Positions 54,446-64,000 are shown, numbered from the stretch's first letter. The stretch is 64,000 bases of DNA from Pedobacter kyonggii (GCF_004310665.1 NZ_SIXF01000007.1:62001-126000); one strand, 5' to 3'. Translations and numbers: made by a program. The notes: generated from the letters alone by a model not told the origin.

Positions 54446-55108
54446 ATGAAATCATCAATTTTAGCTTTGCTGTTAACTTTCTCTAGTGTTACCGCAATTT
54501 TAGCCCAGAACAATGCGGATAAGGAAGCTTATACTAAAATGATTACCGAACGCTCAGCTAAAATCGTAACCAACCTGGGTATTACCGATCCGAAGAAAAC
54601 AGAAAAGGTAACGATAATCATCAGAAATCAATATAGCAATTTAAACGATATCTATGCCGCACGCGACATTCGTGTTAAAGCAATTAAAGAAAAAAACAAA
54701 GACAATAAAGTGGCGCGCGATTCGGCTCTTGCTAAAGATAGCCGTATGGTAGAAGCATCATTAGTTAAACTGCATAAAAAATACATCAGCAAACTTTCTG
54801 CGCAACTTACCAATGAACAGGTTGAGCTGGTTAAAAATGGCATGACCTACAATGTACTGCCGATTACTTACAAGGCGTATCAGGAACAAATTTTAACTTT
54901 AACCGAAGATCAAAAAAAACAAATCCTGATCTGGTTAACAGAAGCAAGAGAGCATGCTATGGATGCAGAATCGTCAGATAAAAAACATGCCTGGTTTGGA
55001 AAATATAAAGGCAGAATAAATAATTACCTATCGGCTGCCGGATATGATTTAAAAAAGGAAGGAATAGCGTGGGAGAAGCGTAGAAAAGCAAAAGCAAAAA
55101 CAAACTAG
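54446..55108 (+). CDS. DUF3826 secreted protein
   Basis: A 220-residue secreted, helical protein with a signal peptide to about residue 20 ('SVTAILAQNNADKEAY'). It matches the DUF3826 family of Bacteroidota polysaccharide loci: 'ERSAKIVTNLGITDPKKTEK', 'LSAQLTNEQVELVKNGMTYN' and the 'AREHAMDAESSDKKHAWF' segment. The function of this family is unknown. It starts 11 bases after the isomerase-like gene and closes that operon. Basic C-terminal tail (KRRKAKAKTN). Confidence 0.85.
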   Translation: MKSSILALLLTFSSVTAILAQNNADKEAYTKMITERSAKIVTNLGITDPKKTEKVTIIIRNQYSNLNDIYAARDIRVKAIKEKNKDNKVARDSALAKDSRMVEASLVKLHKKYISKLSAQLTNEQVELVKNGMTYNVLPITYKAYQEQILTLTEDQKKQILIWLTEAREHAMDAESSDKKHAWFGKYKGRINNYLSAAGYDLKKEGIAWEKRRKAKAKTN

Positions 55109-55612
55109 GGGTGCTAATGGAGCGTGTTTAAACACTCCAATATTTTTTTAACTTTTTTATTCAAGAATATTTCATTTATATATGAATTTATACTTATATT
55201 GTAGTGTGAATTAAATCACTAAATAGCTTATAGCGAGAAGGTTGCTTTTGTCTTGATAAGATTATATAGTAATCCTTTATATTTAGTCTAAAAAATGGAT
55301 TTTATTTCACTATTGCAAAGTTAAAATATACTTTCTAACCAATAATTATTTAATCCAAAAACAGAAATATGAGCCGTTACAAAGACAATTAATGTTAGAT
55401 AGATTTTTAAAATAACGCTGTCTAATTCTTTTGCCTAACTAGCAAGCTGTAAAAAGAGAATAACAAACAAACCCATCCTTAACCGGAAACACTATTGAAT
55501 AAACTGTATAAAGCAATTGCAGGTTTATTATGCTAAGAGAAATTGATTAAACCCAAAGTTTAGCCGATATCAATTAGATGAATTAGTAAAAAAAACTAAC
55601 CAAATAACAAAT
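55109..55612. promoter_or_regulatory. SusC-1 upstream region with conserved blocks
   Basis: About 500 non-coding bases. Two blocks recur in the same order and similar spacing before the second SusC gene: ATTTATATATGAATTTA (55174-55190) and ATATACTTTCTAACCAA (55326-55342), followed by ATGAGCC and then AAACTAACCAAATAA just before the start. These shared blocks suggest a common promoter or long leader controlling both transport systems. I see no terminator hairpin right after the DUF3826 gene. Confidence 0.6.
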
Positions 55613-58600
55613 ATGAACTCAAAATTTTTACGAAAAACCTCATGGGTTTTAGTGCTCATGCTAATCACATGTACCGCTGTTTTTGCCCAACAAAAGCAGA
55701 TCACCGGTAAAGTGGTCGACAAAAAAGATGGGCAGCCCGTTCCCGGTGTAACTGTTGGGATACGTGGTAAAACCAATAATGTAAGCACCAACGATAAAGG
55801 AGAATTTGCACTGATTGCCGATCCGGCCACTGACGCCCTGGTATTTTCATTCATCGGCTACGCTCGTCAAATTGTTCCTTTAGCTGGAAAAACGAACATC
55901 ACCGTAAACTTTGTAGAAGACAATACAGCATTAGATGATGTGGTGGTTATTGGTTACGGAACCAAGAAAAAATCAGAAATTCTTGGTGCTGTAGCAACTA
56001 TTAGTGGTGCTGAAATTCAAGATGTTCCTGCACCTAACTTAGCAGGCGCATTGAGAAATAGAATTGCTGGTGTCGGCGTGAGTCAATCATCAGGCAGACC
56101 AGGTTCGCCAATTACTTTAAATATTAGAAATTCTACTACTACCACTGCCGCGGCTGGTACCACAGATGAACCACTTTATGTTGTAGATAATATTACCGTT
56201 ACCAGAGAAGCTTTCGATAATATCGATGCCTCTATGATTGAAAATTTAACATTTTTAAAAGATGCTTCTGCTGCAATTTATGGTGCTGCTGGTGCTAAAG
56301 GTGTTATTTTGGTTACTACAAAAAAAGGAAGAATAGGTAAACCAAGTATCACTTACAATGGTTATCTAGGCATTTCTGACGCGATTAAGGTGCCAAAGAT
56401 GTTATCTGGATATGATCATGCATTATTATTAAATGATACGTTCCGTTCTCAAGGTGCTGCTGCATCAGACTACTTTGCTCCAGAAGATTTGGAATATATC
56501 AAAACGTTGGATTATAAAAGCTGGTACGATGAAGTTTGGCAAGCGGCTACCACACAAAGACATAATATCGGTATTTCTGGTGGGAGTGATAAAATTACCT
56601 TTTTTGCAGGAGGAAGTTACCAGGGTGAAAATGGAAACTATGCAGGGATGAAGTTTAATAAGTATTCATTCAGAAGCGGCGTGGTTGCAACAGTAGCGAA
56701 CGGCTTAAAAGCTGATGTGAATTTTAATGTTGATTATGGCACTAAAGAACTACACCATAATACCCAGGATAATGATGCGCCCTTTTTTGAAAGACTTATC
56801 ACAATTCCAAGATGGGTTCCAATTAGTATAGACGGTAAATATGTGAACTATAACGTTAACGGAGTTAACTCTAGTAATATTAATCCGTTGGCCATTTCTG
56901 AGTCTGGTTATTATAATAACGGTTCAAATAAATCATACCGTATCAATGCCTCATTAACTTACGAACCAACCTTTTTGAAAGGGCTTGTCATTCGTGGACA
57001 AGTTTCGCAATCAAGTGGGTCATCAAAAAACACGCAATATGTAGCACCTTTTACGCTGTACAACTTTGTGAAAAGAGGGAACAACCAAGAATTATTTACC
57101 AATCAATTACCAACGGCTACCGCACCTACTTTTCAACCAACGAGTGCAACGAATTCAAGTTTCACGCCTGGCCTAAGTGATAATAATAGCTACCAGTTTT
57201 TTCTAACGCTTCAATACAATAAAACTATTGGAAAACACACTTTTGGTATTTTAGCTGGTGCGGAGCAAAGTGAAGGTAATACACAAAATTCAACTGTTCG
57301 TTATACAAATCAGCTAATCCCAGGGGTAGACCAGTTTTGGGCTTATGACATCAACACATTAGTGGCATCAAACCTAGATAGAACAGCAGTTTCTAAACGT
57401 TCTGGTTTTGCTCGTTTTAGTTATGATTTTGATAAGAAATATCTTCTTGAAGGTATTGCCCGTATCGACGCATCGTCTAACTTTGCATTAGGGAACCGTT
57501 GGGGTGTCTCGCCAAATATTGGGATTGGATGGGTAGTGAGTCAGGAAAATTTCTTTAAAAACAGCAATGCACTTAGTTTTATCAATTTCTTAAAATTAAA
57601 AGCAAATGTTGGTATTACTGGTGATGACAGGGTTGGGGTTCGTTTATGGCAAGATAGATTCCAGATTGATGTAACCAATGGATACATCTTTGGAAATGCC
57701 AATTCAAACAGTTTAAACCGTTCACGTTTGGCTAATCCTGATATTACCTGGGAAAAGAAAAGAACAATCAACGTTGGTTTAGAAACTTCAATGTTTAACA
57801 ACAAGCTTGATATTAGTATTGAGGCGTTCCAAAACTATACTTATGATGGTTTCGAATTGGGTGCAAATAATCAATACCCACAATATTTTGGCACGCAGGC
57901 ACCAGTGTTAAATTACAGGCAACATTATAACTGGGGTTCTGAGTTCAGTATTGGGTACAAAGCGAAGCTTGCAACAGATTGGAATCTTAGTGCGAGCATG
58001 AACTTCTCTTATGGTAACTCCGTTACAGACAGAATTCTTTATACAGCTGGGAACTTAATTAATAATACATTCCCTAACTTACAATTGTTCGGTACTGATC
58101 CACGCAAGTACAATACCAGCAATTACGGTTTAACTAACCTGGGCATGTTCAGAACTCAGGGCGAAGTTGATGCCTGGATGGCAAAATATCCAAACTACAG
58201 AATTTATGATAAAATTCCACAAGCCGGGTGGTTGTATTATGAAGACACCAATGCCGATGGTGTAATCTCTGATAGCGATTTAGCGCCTTTATATAACAAT
58301 ACCAATGCATTTTTTTCTTCTGGTATCTCGTTGAATTTAACTTATAAAAACTTCAGTTTAAACACTAATATCAATGCACGATTTGGTGGTAAAATTTTCT
58401 ACGATAGCCGGGCGAGAACAGCTCCTTCAAAAACCAGAAATACGCTGGATATCTGGACAGATCGCTGGACATTAGAAAATCCAATGAATGGTAAATATCC
58501 AAGGTTTGATGATCCATCATTAGGAATAAACTCTGATTTTTGGGCTGTTGATGGAACGATGATCCGTATCAATACCATGACTTTAAGCTATAAAGCACCT

Positions 58601-58768
58601 ACTGCTTTCGCAAATAAATTAGGAATTGGCGGTGCCCGTATTCTACTAACAGGAAATAATCTTTGGACTATTGTAAATCCTCTGCCTTATAAAGATCCTT
58701 ATACTTCAAGTGCATGGGATTATCCAATGTTGAGAACGATATCTTTAGGATTGAGTGTTAACTTATAA
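55613..58768 (+). CDS. SusC/RagA-type TonB-dependent outer-membrane transporter
   Basis: A 1051-residue outer-membrane receptor. Order: signal peptide (to VFAQQ), carboxypeptidase-regulatory-like domain ('ITGKVVDKKDGQPVPGVTVG', about residues 25-110), TonB-box-like 'ALDDVVVIGYGT', plug ('LAGALRNRIAGVGVSQSSGR', 'IENLTFLKDASAAIYGAAG'), then the 22-strand barrel ending '...LGLSVNL'. No N-terminal STN domain, so not coupled to an anti-sigma factor by that route. It works with the SusD gene 11 bases downstream to import oligosaccharides through the outer membrane. Full length and intact. Confidence 0.95.
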   Translation: MNSKFLRKTSWVLVLMLITCTAVFAQQKQITGKVVDKKDGQPVPGVTVGIRGKTNNVSTNDKGEFALIADPATDALVFSFIGYARQIVPLAGKTNITVNFVEDNTALDDVVVIGYGTKKKSEILGAVATISGAEIQDVPAPNLAGALRNRIAGVGVSQSSGRPGSPITLNIRNSTTTTAAAGTTDEPLYVVDNITVTREAFDNIDASMIENLTFLKDASAAIYGAAGAKGVILVTTKKGRIGKPSITYNGYLGISDAIKVPKMLSGYDHALLLNDTFRSQGAAASDYFAPEDLEYIKTLDYKSWYDEVWQAATTQRHNIGISGGSDKITFFAGGSYQGENGNYAGMKFNKYSFRSGVVATVANGLKADVNFNVDYGTKELHHNTQDNDAPFFERLITIPRWVPISIDGKYVNYNVNGVNSSNINPLAISESGYYNNGSNKSYRINASLTYEPTFLKGLVIRGQVSQSSGSSKNTQYVAPFTLYNFVKRGNNQELFTNQLPTATAPTFQPTSATNSSFTPGLSDNNSYQFFLTLQYNKTIGKHTFGILAGAEQSEGNTQNSTVRYTNQLIPGVDQFWAYDINTLVASNLDRTAVSKRSGFARFSYDFDKKYLLEGIARIDASSNFALGNRWGVSPNIGIGWVVSQENFFKNSNALSFINFLKLKANVGITGDDRVGVRLWQDRFQIDVTNGYIFGNANSNSLNRSRLANPDITWEKKRTINVGLETSMFNNKLDISIEAFQNYTYDGFELGANNQYPQYFGTQAPVLNYRQHYNWGSEFSIGYKAKLATDWNLSASMNFSYGNSVTDRILYTAGNLINNTFPNLQLFGTDPRKYNTSNYGLTNLGMFRTQGEVDAWMAKYPNYRIYDKIPQAGWLYYEDTNADGVISDSDLAPLYNNTNAFFSSGISLNLTYKNFSLNTNINARFGGKIFYDSRARTAPSKTRNTLDIWTDRWTLENPMNGKYPRFDDPSLGINSDFWAVDGTMIRINTMTLSYKAPTAFANKLGIGGARILLTGNNLWTIVNPLPYKDPYTSSAWDYPMLRTISLGLSVNL

Positions 58769-58779
58769 TTTTTAGAGCA

Positions 58780-60672
58780 ATGATTAATTACATAAAAAAC
58801 AATATAAAAAGGGCAGCAGTTATTTTAACTATTGCCGCATGTTTACCAGCATGTGTAAATAAAGATGAGTTTTTCTTATTACCAGATACAGGCGGTATCG
58901 ATCAGGCGATATGGGATAATGAGGGCTCTGTACAATTACATCTTAACAGGGTGTATGATGTAGCTATGTATCAATTTCCATTGCAGCTAACTCCTGATCG
59001 TTATGGTGTTCACTATGCAAGTGATGAGAACTATTTTCCTGATGGTGATGCAAACGCAAAAGCTACACTTGGACTACAAGGTGTGTTGGGAAATAACGAT
59101 GTCAGGTATACCGGTAATACCTATGGCGGTAACCCAGGTCAGAATAAATATTGGGACATTGCCAGATGTAATGATGCCATTGCCAATCTTCCTAACAGTA
59201 CAATGCTTACCCCTAAAAAAAATGAATTGCTGGGGCAATATTATGCACTTAGGGCGATAACCTATTTCGAGTTGGTTAAAGTTTATGGTGGTGTTCCGCT
59301 TCCATTAACGCCGCAAGGTGGTGATAGTATTTACGATGAAGGTAGAAGGCCGGCTAAAGAGTGTTTTGCGGCAATATTAAGTGATTTAAATAACGCAATA
59401 ATCCTTTTAGAAGGCTTTAATCCAGGTGATGCCGACGGAAGAGGTAAAATCACTAAATTGATTGCCACATGTTTAAAAGCAAAAGTGTTATTGTATTGGG
59501 CAAGTCCTCAATTTAATCCAACAAATGATGCAAAACATCCTTATCAGGCTTCGAGATGGGCTGACGCTTTAACTGCCAACAAGGAAGCTTATGACATGTG
59601 TGTTTCGGCCGGAAAAAAGTTAATGCCAAATTATTTAGACATTTTCCGTGTAGAAAGTGGAAACACTGAGGCAATCCTGGTAAGAACCTATTCAAATACA
59701 GTACCTAATAGAGGAAATAATACCGAAGTGCGTGTTAGGCCAGCCTCAGAAGGTGGAAGTACTGGCTTTCCAAATACTTATTTTGTACCTACTACAAAAA
59801 TGTTGAATGCCTATCCAATGAGAGATGGTAAGCCTTTTAATACATCTACGGCTTTTCCGTATGATGCAACCATGTTCTGGCAAAATAGAGATCCAAGATT
59901 TGAAGCTACTTTTGCTACAAACGGATCGGTGTATCCATTGAGTGGAAACGCAAATAGAAAACAGTGGACTTACAATCTTGCAGTTGGAGAGAGCAGTGGA
60001 GTAGCTGTATATGTAAAGCGTTTTTCTACGCCTACATTAACCGCAAGCGCTTCTACTTACAGTAGTTCTGTTGGTGGCGGAAGTGGCATGGATTGGATCG
60101 AACTTAGATTTGCAGAGGTAATGTTGAATTATGCTGATTGTATGAACGAAACAGGAAATATCGCAGGTGCAAAAGATTTAGTGAGACAAATTCGTCAAAG
60201 AGCAGGAGTAGTAGCAGGTGATTCTGATTACGGACTAGCGTTGGCAGGAAGCACGCCACAATTGCGTAATTTAATCCTTGGTGAAAGACAAATTGAATTC
60301 GCTTTCGAAAATAAACGCAATGCAGATTTGAGAAGATCTCGCACTATGCACTTACTAACTGGGAATATGTCTAAACTGGAAGTCCAGTTGGTAAATCCTC
60401 CATCCGGATCAGACCAGAAAGATAAAAAAGTATTAGAAGATCCAACAGTTCCTGGAGGTACAACATTGTTCAGAGAAACTTTAAACATTAATGATAAAGC
60501 AACTTATACCAAGTATTTTAAAAATGTTGTAATAACAAACACAACGTATTTACCATATAACGTACCAGAGTTTCATTACTTCTATACCTTCCATAATGAT
60601 TTTGTGAGTTTCGGTAACAAAATCCTTCCAACAATTGGATGGGCTGGTGGTACGTTTGACCCACTTGATTAG
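58780..60672 (+). CDS. SusD/RagB-family surface glycan-binding lipoprotein
   Basis: A 630-residue SusD-like lipoprotein, lipobox LPAC (Cys near residue 25). TPR-like helices ('YYALRAITYFELVKVYGGVP', 'CLKAKVLLYWASPQFNP') and the conserved 'IRQRAGV' and 'LILGERQIEFAFENKRNADL' regions define the family. It caps the SusC barrel and binds the glycan. Longer than typical SusD (about 530-600). It follows SusC by 11 bases and precedes a surface lipoprotein gene by 47. Confidence 0.94.
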   Translation: MINYIKNNIKRAAVILTIAACLPACVNKDEFFLLPDTGGIDQAIWDNEGSVQLHLNRVYDVAMYQFPLQLTPDRYGVHYASDENYFPDGDANAKATLGLQGVLGNNDVRYTGNTYGGNPGQNKYWDIARCNDAIANLPNSTMLTPKKNELLGQYYALRAITYFELVKVYGGVPLPLTPQGGDSIYDEGRRPAKECFAAILSDLNNAIILLEGFNPGDADGRGKITKLIATCLKAKVLLYWASPQFNPTNDAKHPYQASRWADALTANKEAYDMCVSAGKKLMPNYLDIFRVESGNTEAILVRTYSNTVPNRGNNTEVRVRPASEGGSTGFPNTYFVPTTKMLNAYPMRDGKPFNTSTAFPYDATMFWQNRDPRFEATFATNGSVYPLSGNANRKQWTYNLAVGESSGVAVYVKRFSTPTLTASASTYSSSVGGGSGMDWIELRFAEVMLNYADCMNETGNIAGAKDLVRQIRQRAGVVAGDSDYGLALAGSTPQLRNLILGERQIEFAFENKRNADLRRSRTMHLLTGNMSKLEVQLVNPPSGSDQKDKKVLEDPTVPGGTTLFRETLNINDKATYTKYFKNVVITNTTYLPYNVPEFHYFYTFHNDFVSFGNKILPTIGWAGGTFDPLD

Positions 60673-60719
60673 TATTTAAAGCATAAATGTTTCAGTTGAT
60701 CTGACTAAAAATTAAAATA

Positions 60720-61706
60720 ATGAAAACTAGATATATTAATAAGTTACTCATCGGGTTATGCTTGATTCTTTTCGCTTCTTGTAAAAAAGAATCAGCGAAC
60801 ATATTTAACATGTTCGAAGATGTTACCGTAACCTACAACAATAGCGATCCCCGTTGTGTTACCGATTATAAAGTAATTAACGACAAAGAAGAAGTATGGA
60901 TTGATTTTACCATAAACTCTGCTAAAGAAGATATGTACTCTTATGTATTTGAGGTTTCTGCAGGTACAGCTCAGGCTACACGGTATACGATCGCAATTTC
61001 AGATCCTACCAAACGCAGAAGTTTTTCAGCAATTATTAAACTTCCAAATACCGCTTTTCCTGCAGCTGCGCTTCGTGATGGTAAACAAAGCTATCGTATC
61101 TGTGCATTGAATGAAAAGGGGGTATTCATTGGTGATGGATACAAAAAAGTAACAGTTGACGTAAATCCAAGTTTTATGATTTATGCCAATAGAGATATTT
61201 ATTTACCAGATACCGTTGCAAAATCTTTACCAAGCTTTTTCTCACTTAATGATGCTACAAGTTTTAGTTACACAAATGCATCAGCTAATGCTGCAAAGAT
61301 AGATTTTGGTATATATAGAAAACCTGGTTCCAATTCAACAGCTCAAACACCAACTTGGGTCGTTAATTTATTCTCCCCAAGTGTTGCTACTAATCCATTA
61401 ACAGTTTATGATATTAGCGGCTTTAGTCCTAAAAGAACCACTAAATTTAGTCAGCCAGTTACCGGACAAGCCAATGCATTTCTGACTACCGCAATTTCGG
61501 GCTCTTCTATAGAGACTTTGGCTAAAGCGAGGGCAATTACTTTTAACGAAACTACTCAAACCGCTCCAGCTAACGGTTTGGCGGCAGGTAATGCGGTGTT
61601 TTTTCTTACTCCGGAAGGCAAATACGGTATGTTATATATAAATGCAGTTACTTCCGATTTACAGAAAAGACCATTTATTAATGTCAGTGTAAAAATTCAA
61701 CGATAA
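60720..61706 (+). CDS. PUL surface lipoprotein (probable glycan-binding)
   Basis: A 328-residue lipoprotein with lipobox FASC (Cys near residue 20). It is beta-rich, with a first domain near residues 30-145 and a second part to the end; 'TPEGKYGMLYINAVTSDLQK' resembles C-terminal strands of DUF4361/DUF1735-like or SusE/F-type surface glycan-binding proteins. Position directly after SusC/SusD is the usual place for such proteins. Exact family not certain and no catalytic motif seen. Two hairpins follow its stop. Confidence 0.8.
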   Translation: MKTRYINKLLIGLCLILFASCKKESANIFNMFEDVTVTYNNSDPRCVTDYKVINDKEEVWIDFTINSAKEDMYSYVFEVSAGTAQATRYTIAISDPTKRRSFSAIIKLPNTAFPAAALRDGKQSYRICALNEKGVFIGDGYKKVTVDVNPSFMIYANRDIYLPDTVAKSLPSFFSLNDATSFSYTNASANAAKIDFGIYRKPGSNSTAQTPTWVVNLFSPSVATNPLTVYDISGFSPKRTTKFSQPVTGQANAFLTTAISGSSIETLAKARAITFNETTQTAPANGLAAGNAVFFLTPEGKYGMLYINAVTSDLQKRPFINVSVKIQR

Positions 61707-61747
61707 ATGCCTTTCTCGGCGGCTAGTACCGCCATATATTTGGTTTG

Positions 61748-61780
61748 AAAAAAGGGAGCAGCGATTGCTTCCTTTTTTTT
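61748..61780 (+). terminator. Rho-independent terminator
   Basis: AAAAAGGGAGCA...TGCTTCCTTTTTTTT: a seven-base GGGAGCA/TGCTTCC stem with one G-T pair and a long T-run, 41 bases after the surface lipoprotein stop. It ends the first SusC operon. Confidence 0.85.
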
Positions 61781-61811
61781 ATTTAACTCGCAATTTTTAA
61801 GATCAAAATTC

Positions 61812-61838
61812 AAAGGGGCATTTATTTTGCCCCTTTTT
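61812..61838. terminator. Second terminator-like hairpin
   Basis: AAAGGGGCA / TGCCCCTTT perfect nine-base stem with a short loop and T-run, about 30 bases after the first terminator. It may back up termination in either direction. Confidence 0.7.
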
Positions 61839-62358
61839 CGTTTGTAAATATTCTTTTACCAAAACTTTAAAATAAGCGTTTTAATAACGTTTTTAAGTTT
61901 AAAACAGGCTGAAACTCAAAATTCAAATACTTTTTATTTAAATATTATATTTATATATGAATTTAATATCTACCTTGTATATCAGTTATTGTAATCAATT
62001 TAATTTGCTGGAAGGATTTTTATTGAATGATAATATAGTACAATAGCTGGAGAAAATTATACATAAAATAGAGATTTTTTACGTGCAATTTTGAAATATA
62101 ATATACTTTCTAACCAAAATAATTATCGAAATTAAATAAAATAATGAGCCAAATCACCGCATAACATTTTCATTTTTTTTCTGGAAAGCTTTTCAGCCCT
62201 GCTTCAGTTTATAGCGCCAGATAAAATAATATTTAACAGAAAAAAACTAATTCATTAAGCCTCTCCATACATAAAGTTTAAAATTTAGCGCAATAAGATC
62301 TTTGATTAAGGATGTGCAAGTCCTCAACAATAGAATTAAAAACTAACCAAATAATAAG
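61839..62358 (+). promoter_or_regulatory. SusC-2 upstream region with conserved blocks
   Basis: About 520 non-coding bases. ATTTATATATGAATTTA at 61949-61965 and ATATACTTTCTAACCAA at 62101-62117 are exact copies of blocks in the SusC-1 upstream region, spaced 152 bases apart start to start, exactly as there. ATGAGCC follows in both, and AAACTAACCAAATAA precedes the start codon. A shared regulator or a duplicated leader is likely. Confidence 0.6.
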
Positions 62359-64000
62359 ATGAACTTAAAATTGTTACGCAAAATTTCTTTGTCCTTGCTT
62401 TTTATGCTATTGGCAAGCACAATTCTTTTTGCTCAGGACCGAAAGATTACGGGTAAAGTTGTAGATCAGGCAGATGGACGAGGAATTCCTGGAGTAAACG
62501 TAAGTCTAAAAGGTGTTCCAAGCAATGTGAGTACAAACTCAGATGGGATTTACACCATACAGGTAAAATCAAACAGCGATGTGCTTGTGTTTTCATACAT
62601 CGGCTATGCCCGACAAACCATCCCAGTAGGCACACAAACAACAATCAATGTAAAACTGGTTTCTGATAACCAAAATTTAGATGATGTTGTGGTTGTAGGT
62701 TATGGTACACAAAAAAAAGTTACTTTAACAGGTTCAGTATCAACAGCCGATATTAAAAAGGTAGAAGATGTACCAGCGTTAACTTTAAGTGCAGCCTTAA
62801 GAGGAACGGCACCCAACCTTAACATTTCTGGTGGCACACAAAGACCAGGGCAGGGAACAACGATTACCATCCGAAATCCCGTTGCATTTGCCAAAGACGG
62901 TGGGCAGGGTACAAACCCGATATTTGTAATTGATGATATTATCAGAACACAGGCCGATTTCGATCTCTTAGATCAGAATGTGGTAGAAAGCGTTTCTGTA
63001 CTAAAAGATGCTGAAGCAGCAATTTTTGGGGTTTCTGGTGCAAACGGAGTAATTATAGTACGTACTAAAAGAGGTAAAACCGGTGCGCCAAAAATTAATT
63101 TCAGCTCGTCGGTTGGTTTTTCTGATGCCACTAAACTGCCCAACATGATGAGTGGTTTACAGCTTGGTAATTTTGTAAATGATTATCTAGATGCAAACGT
63201 TTATCAGCAGGTTACAGCTGGTGTGGAAAGAAAAAATTCCTATATAAACCCTGCCGATGGATTTAAAGTTGTGGATGGTGTTACAACCACCAAAGAACCT
63301 TTATGGTATACACCAGATGAATTGGAATATTTTGAAAGCCATAACAACAACTGGTTAAAATCTGCATTTCAAACTTCGAATATGTATCGCCAGACATTAA
63401 ATATAAGTGGTGGTACTGATAAGGTTACTTATTTTGTAGGTGGCGATTATATTACCCAGAATTCGAACTTTAAAGGTGTTAACTCTAGCAAATATGGCTT
63501 AAGAGCAAGTATCGATGCTAAATTAGGCAAGGGATTAACCGTTTCTGCATCAATTAGTACCGATGTTAGTCAGTCGAAAAGTTACTTTTACAAACTGAAC
63601 GGTACCAGTGAGAGTTTAGATAATGATGTGGCAACCCTGCAGAATGTTAACCCTTGGTCTGAGTATTTTATTAATGGTAACCCGGTATTACTGGGCACAA
63701 ATGCTGGTGGTGGTTTAGAGAATGTAAACTTTTTCTTAATACAGAATACAGATAATTTTACCAGTACTAAAGCTTACGTAATGAATATGTTAGGTAAAAT
63801 AACCTATCAAATACCAGGCGTAAAAGGCTTAACAGCTACGTTTACAGCAAATAAAAATATAAATGCCAGCAATGGAAAGCAATTTGGTACTACATTTAAC
63901 TATTACAAATATGCCGGTTTAGGTTTAAACAGCCATATCCCAGGTGGTGCTTTATTATCGGTTTCCTCTATTAGAAATGGTGATAGAATACGTTTGAACC
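62359..64000 (+). CDS. SusC/RagA-type transporter, cut by window edge
   Basis: The frame is open from ATG at 62359 to the end of the window (about 547 codons), so only the N-terminal half is seen. Signal peptide 'MNLKLLRKISLSLLFMLLAS' to LFAQD, a carboxypeptidase-regulatory-like domain ('ITGKVVDQADGRGIPGVNVS'), 'LDDVVVVGYGTQKKVTLTGS' and plug motifs 'LSAALRGTAPNLNISGGTQR' and 'ESVSVLKDAEAAIFGVSGAN', then barrel strands. Its N-terminus and upstream region closely resemble those of SusC-1, so the two are probably paralogues from a duplication. A SusD partner is expected beyond the edge. Confidence 0.94.
   Translation, partial: MNLKLLRKISLSLLFMLLASTILFAQDRKITGKVVDQADGRGIPGVNVSLKGVPSNVSTNSDGIYTIQVKSNSDVLVFSYIGYARQTIPVGTQTTINVKLVSDNQNLDDVVVVGYGTQKKVTLTGSVSTADIKKVEDVPALTLSAALRGTAPNLNISGGTQRPGQGTTITIRNPVAFAKDGGQGTNPIFVIDDIIRTQADFDLLDQNVVESVSVLKDAEAAIFGVSGANGVIIVRTKRGKTGAPKINFSSSVGFSDATKLPNMMSGLQLGNFVNDYLDANVYQQVTAGVERKNSYINPADGFKVVDGVTTTKEPLWYTPDELEYFESHNNNWLKSAFQTSNMYRQTLNISGGTDKVTYFVGGDYITQNSNFKGVNSSKYGLRASIDAKLGKGLTVSASISTDVSQSKSYFYKLNGTSESLDNDVATLQNVNPWSEYFINGNPVLLGTNAGGGLENVNFFLIQNTDNFTSTKAYVMNMLGKITYQIPGVKGLTATFTANKNINASNGKQFGTTFNYYKYAGLGLNSHIPGGALLSVSSIRNGDRIRLN

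Noticed and set aside
1-64000. CRISPR array
   Set aside because: No run of evenly spaced identical repeats with unique spacers and no cas-like genes; all repeats found are isolated palindromes or low-complexity tracts.

Overview
The window looks like chromosomal DNA of a Bacteroidota species, most likely Pedobacter or a close relative in the Sphingobacteriaceae. The support is indirect: AT-rich DNA, many SusC/SusD-type and glycoside hydrolase genes, 'TAnnTTTG' promoter elements, weak ribosome binding sites, DUF3826 and DUF1624 proteins, Nudix-type sugar regulators, and dispersed palindromes familiar from these genomes. No rRNA or species marker is present, so the genus is an inference.

Layout. 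(1) 1-13.5 kb, housekeeping: a SAM-I riboswitch on the minus strand controls a gene beyond the left edge. It is followed by a secreted protein of unknown function, a cystathionine gamma-synthase-like enzyme, a lipoprotein, the futalosine menaquinone genes mqnE and mqnA with a histidine phosphatase between them, an HPF/RaiA-like ribosome factor, mutS, an NlpC/P60 lipoprotein, two thioredoxin-fold secreted proteins (one frameshifted) and a DUF1624 membrane protein. (2) 13.7-21.1 kb: three glycosidases for mannose- and fucose-containing glycans (GH125, GH95, GH92) with no SusC/D partner. (3) 21.2-28.9 kb, an accessory or damaged zone: a LytTR response regulator cut off by an ISL3-type insertion sequence whose transposase has an internal stop, a lipoprotein with an HExxH motif plus a small secreted partner, a tyrosine recombinase with altered catalytic residues, and tRNA-Lys. 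(4) 29.1-31.9 kb: a sugar module with a Nudix-fold regulator, a HAD phosphatase and a secreted aldose 1-epimerase. (5) 31.9-64 kb: a large polysaccharide utilisation locus.

In the large locus a minus-strand operon encodes a probable oxidative L-fucose (or L-galactose) route: SDR dehydrogenase, FAH-family hydrolase, L-fucose/L-rhamnose mutarotase, lactonase and FMN L-lactate dehydrogenase. The plus-strand run carries a GH67-N-like glycosidase, an MGH1/GH63-like glycosidase, a GH28 polygalacturonase, a GH95 with an inserted domain, a GH2 with a malectin-like domain, a sodium/solute symporter and a DapA-family aldolase. An AraC regulator is divergent from an L-fucose-isomerase-like gene and a DUF3826 gene. 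Then come SusC, SusD, a surface lipoprotein and the start of a second SusC that runs off the right edge. Taken together these suggest capture and breakdown of a pectic polymer with L-fucose or L-galactose side groups. The substrate is inferred from enzyme families only.

The most unusual observations are: a family of at least eight short hairpins whose stems vary while the loop stays NRGA or its complement, one pair lying inside the 5' end of the GH2 open frame; an insertion sequence with a transposase split by TAAATG and a divergent helix-turn-helix passenger; a lipoprotein-metallopeptidase/secreted-partner pair; a decapitated response regulator; and a 20-residue leader peptide overlapping the epimerase start.
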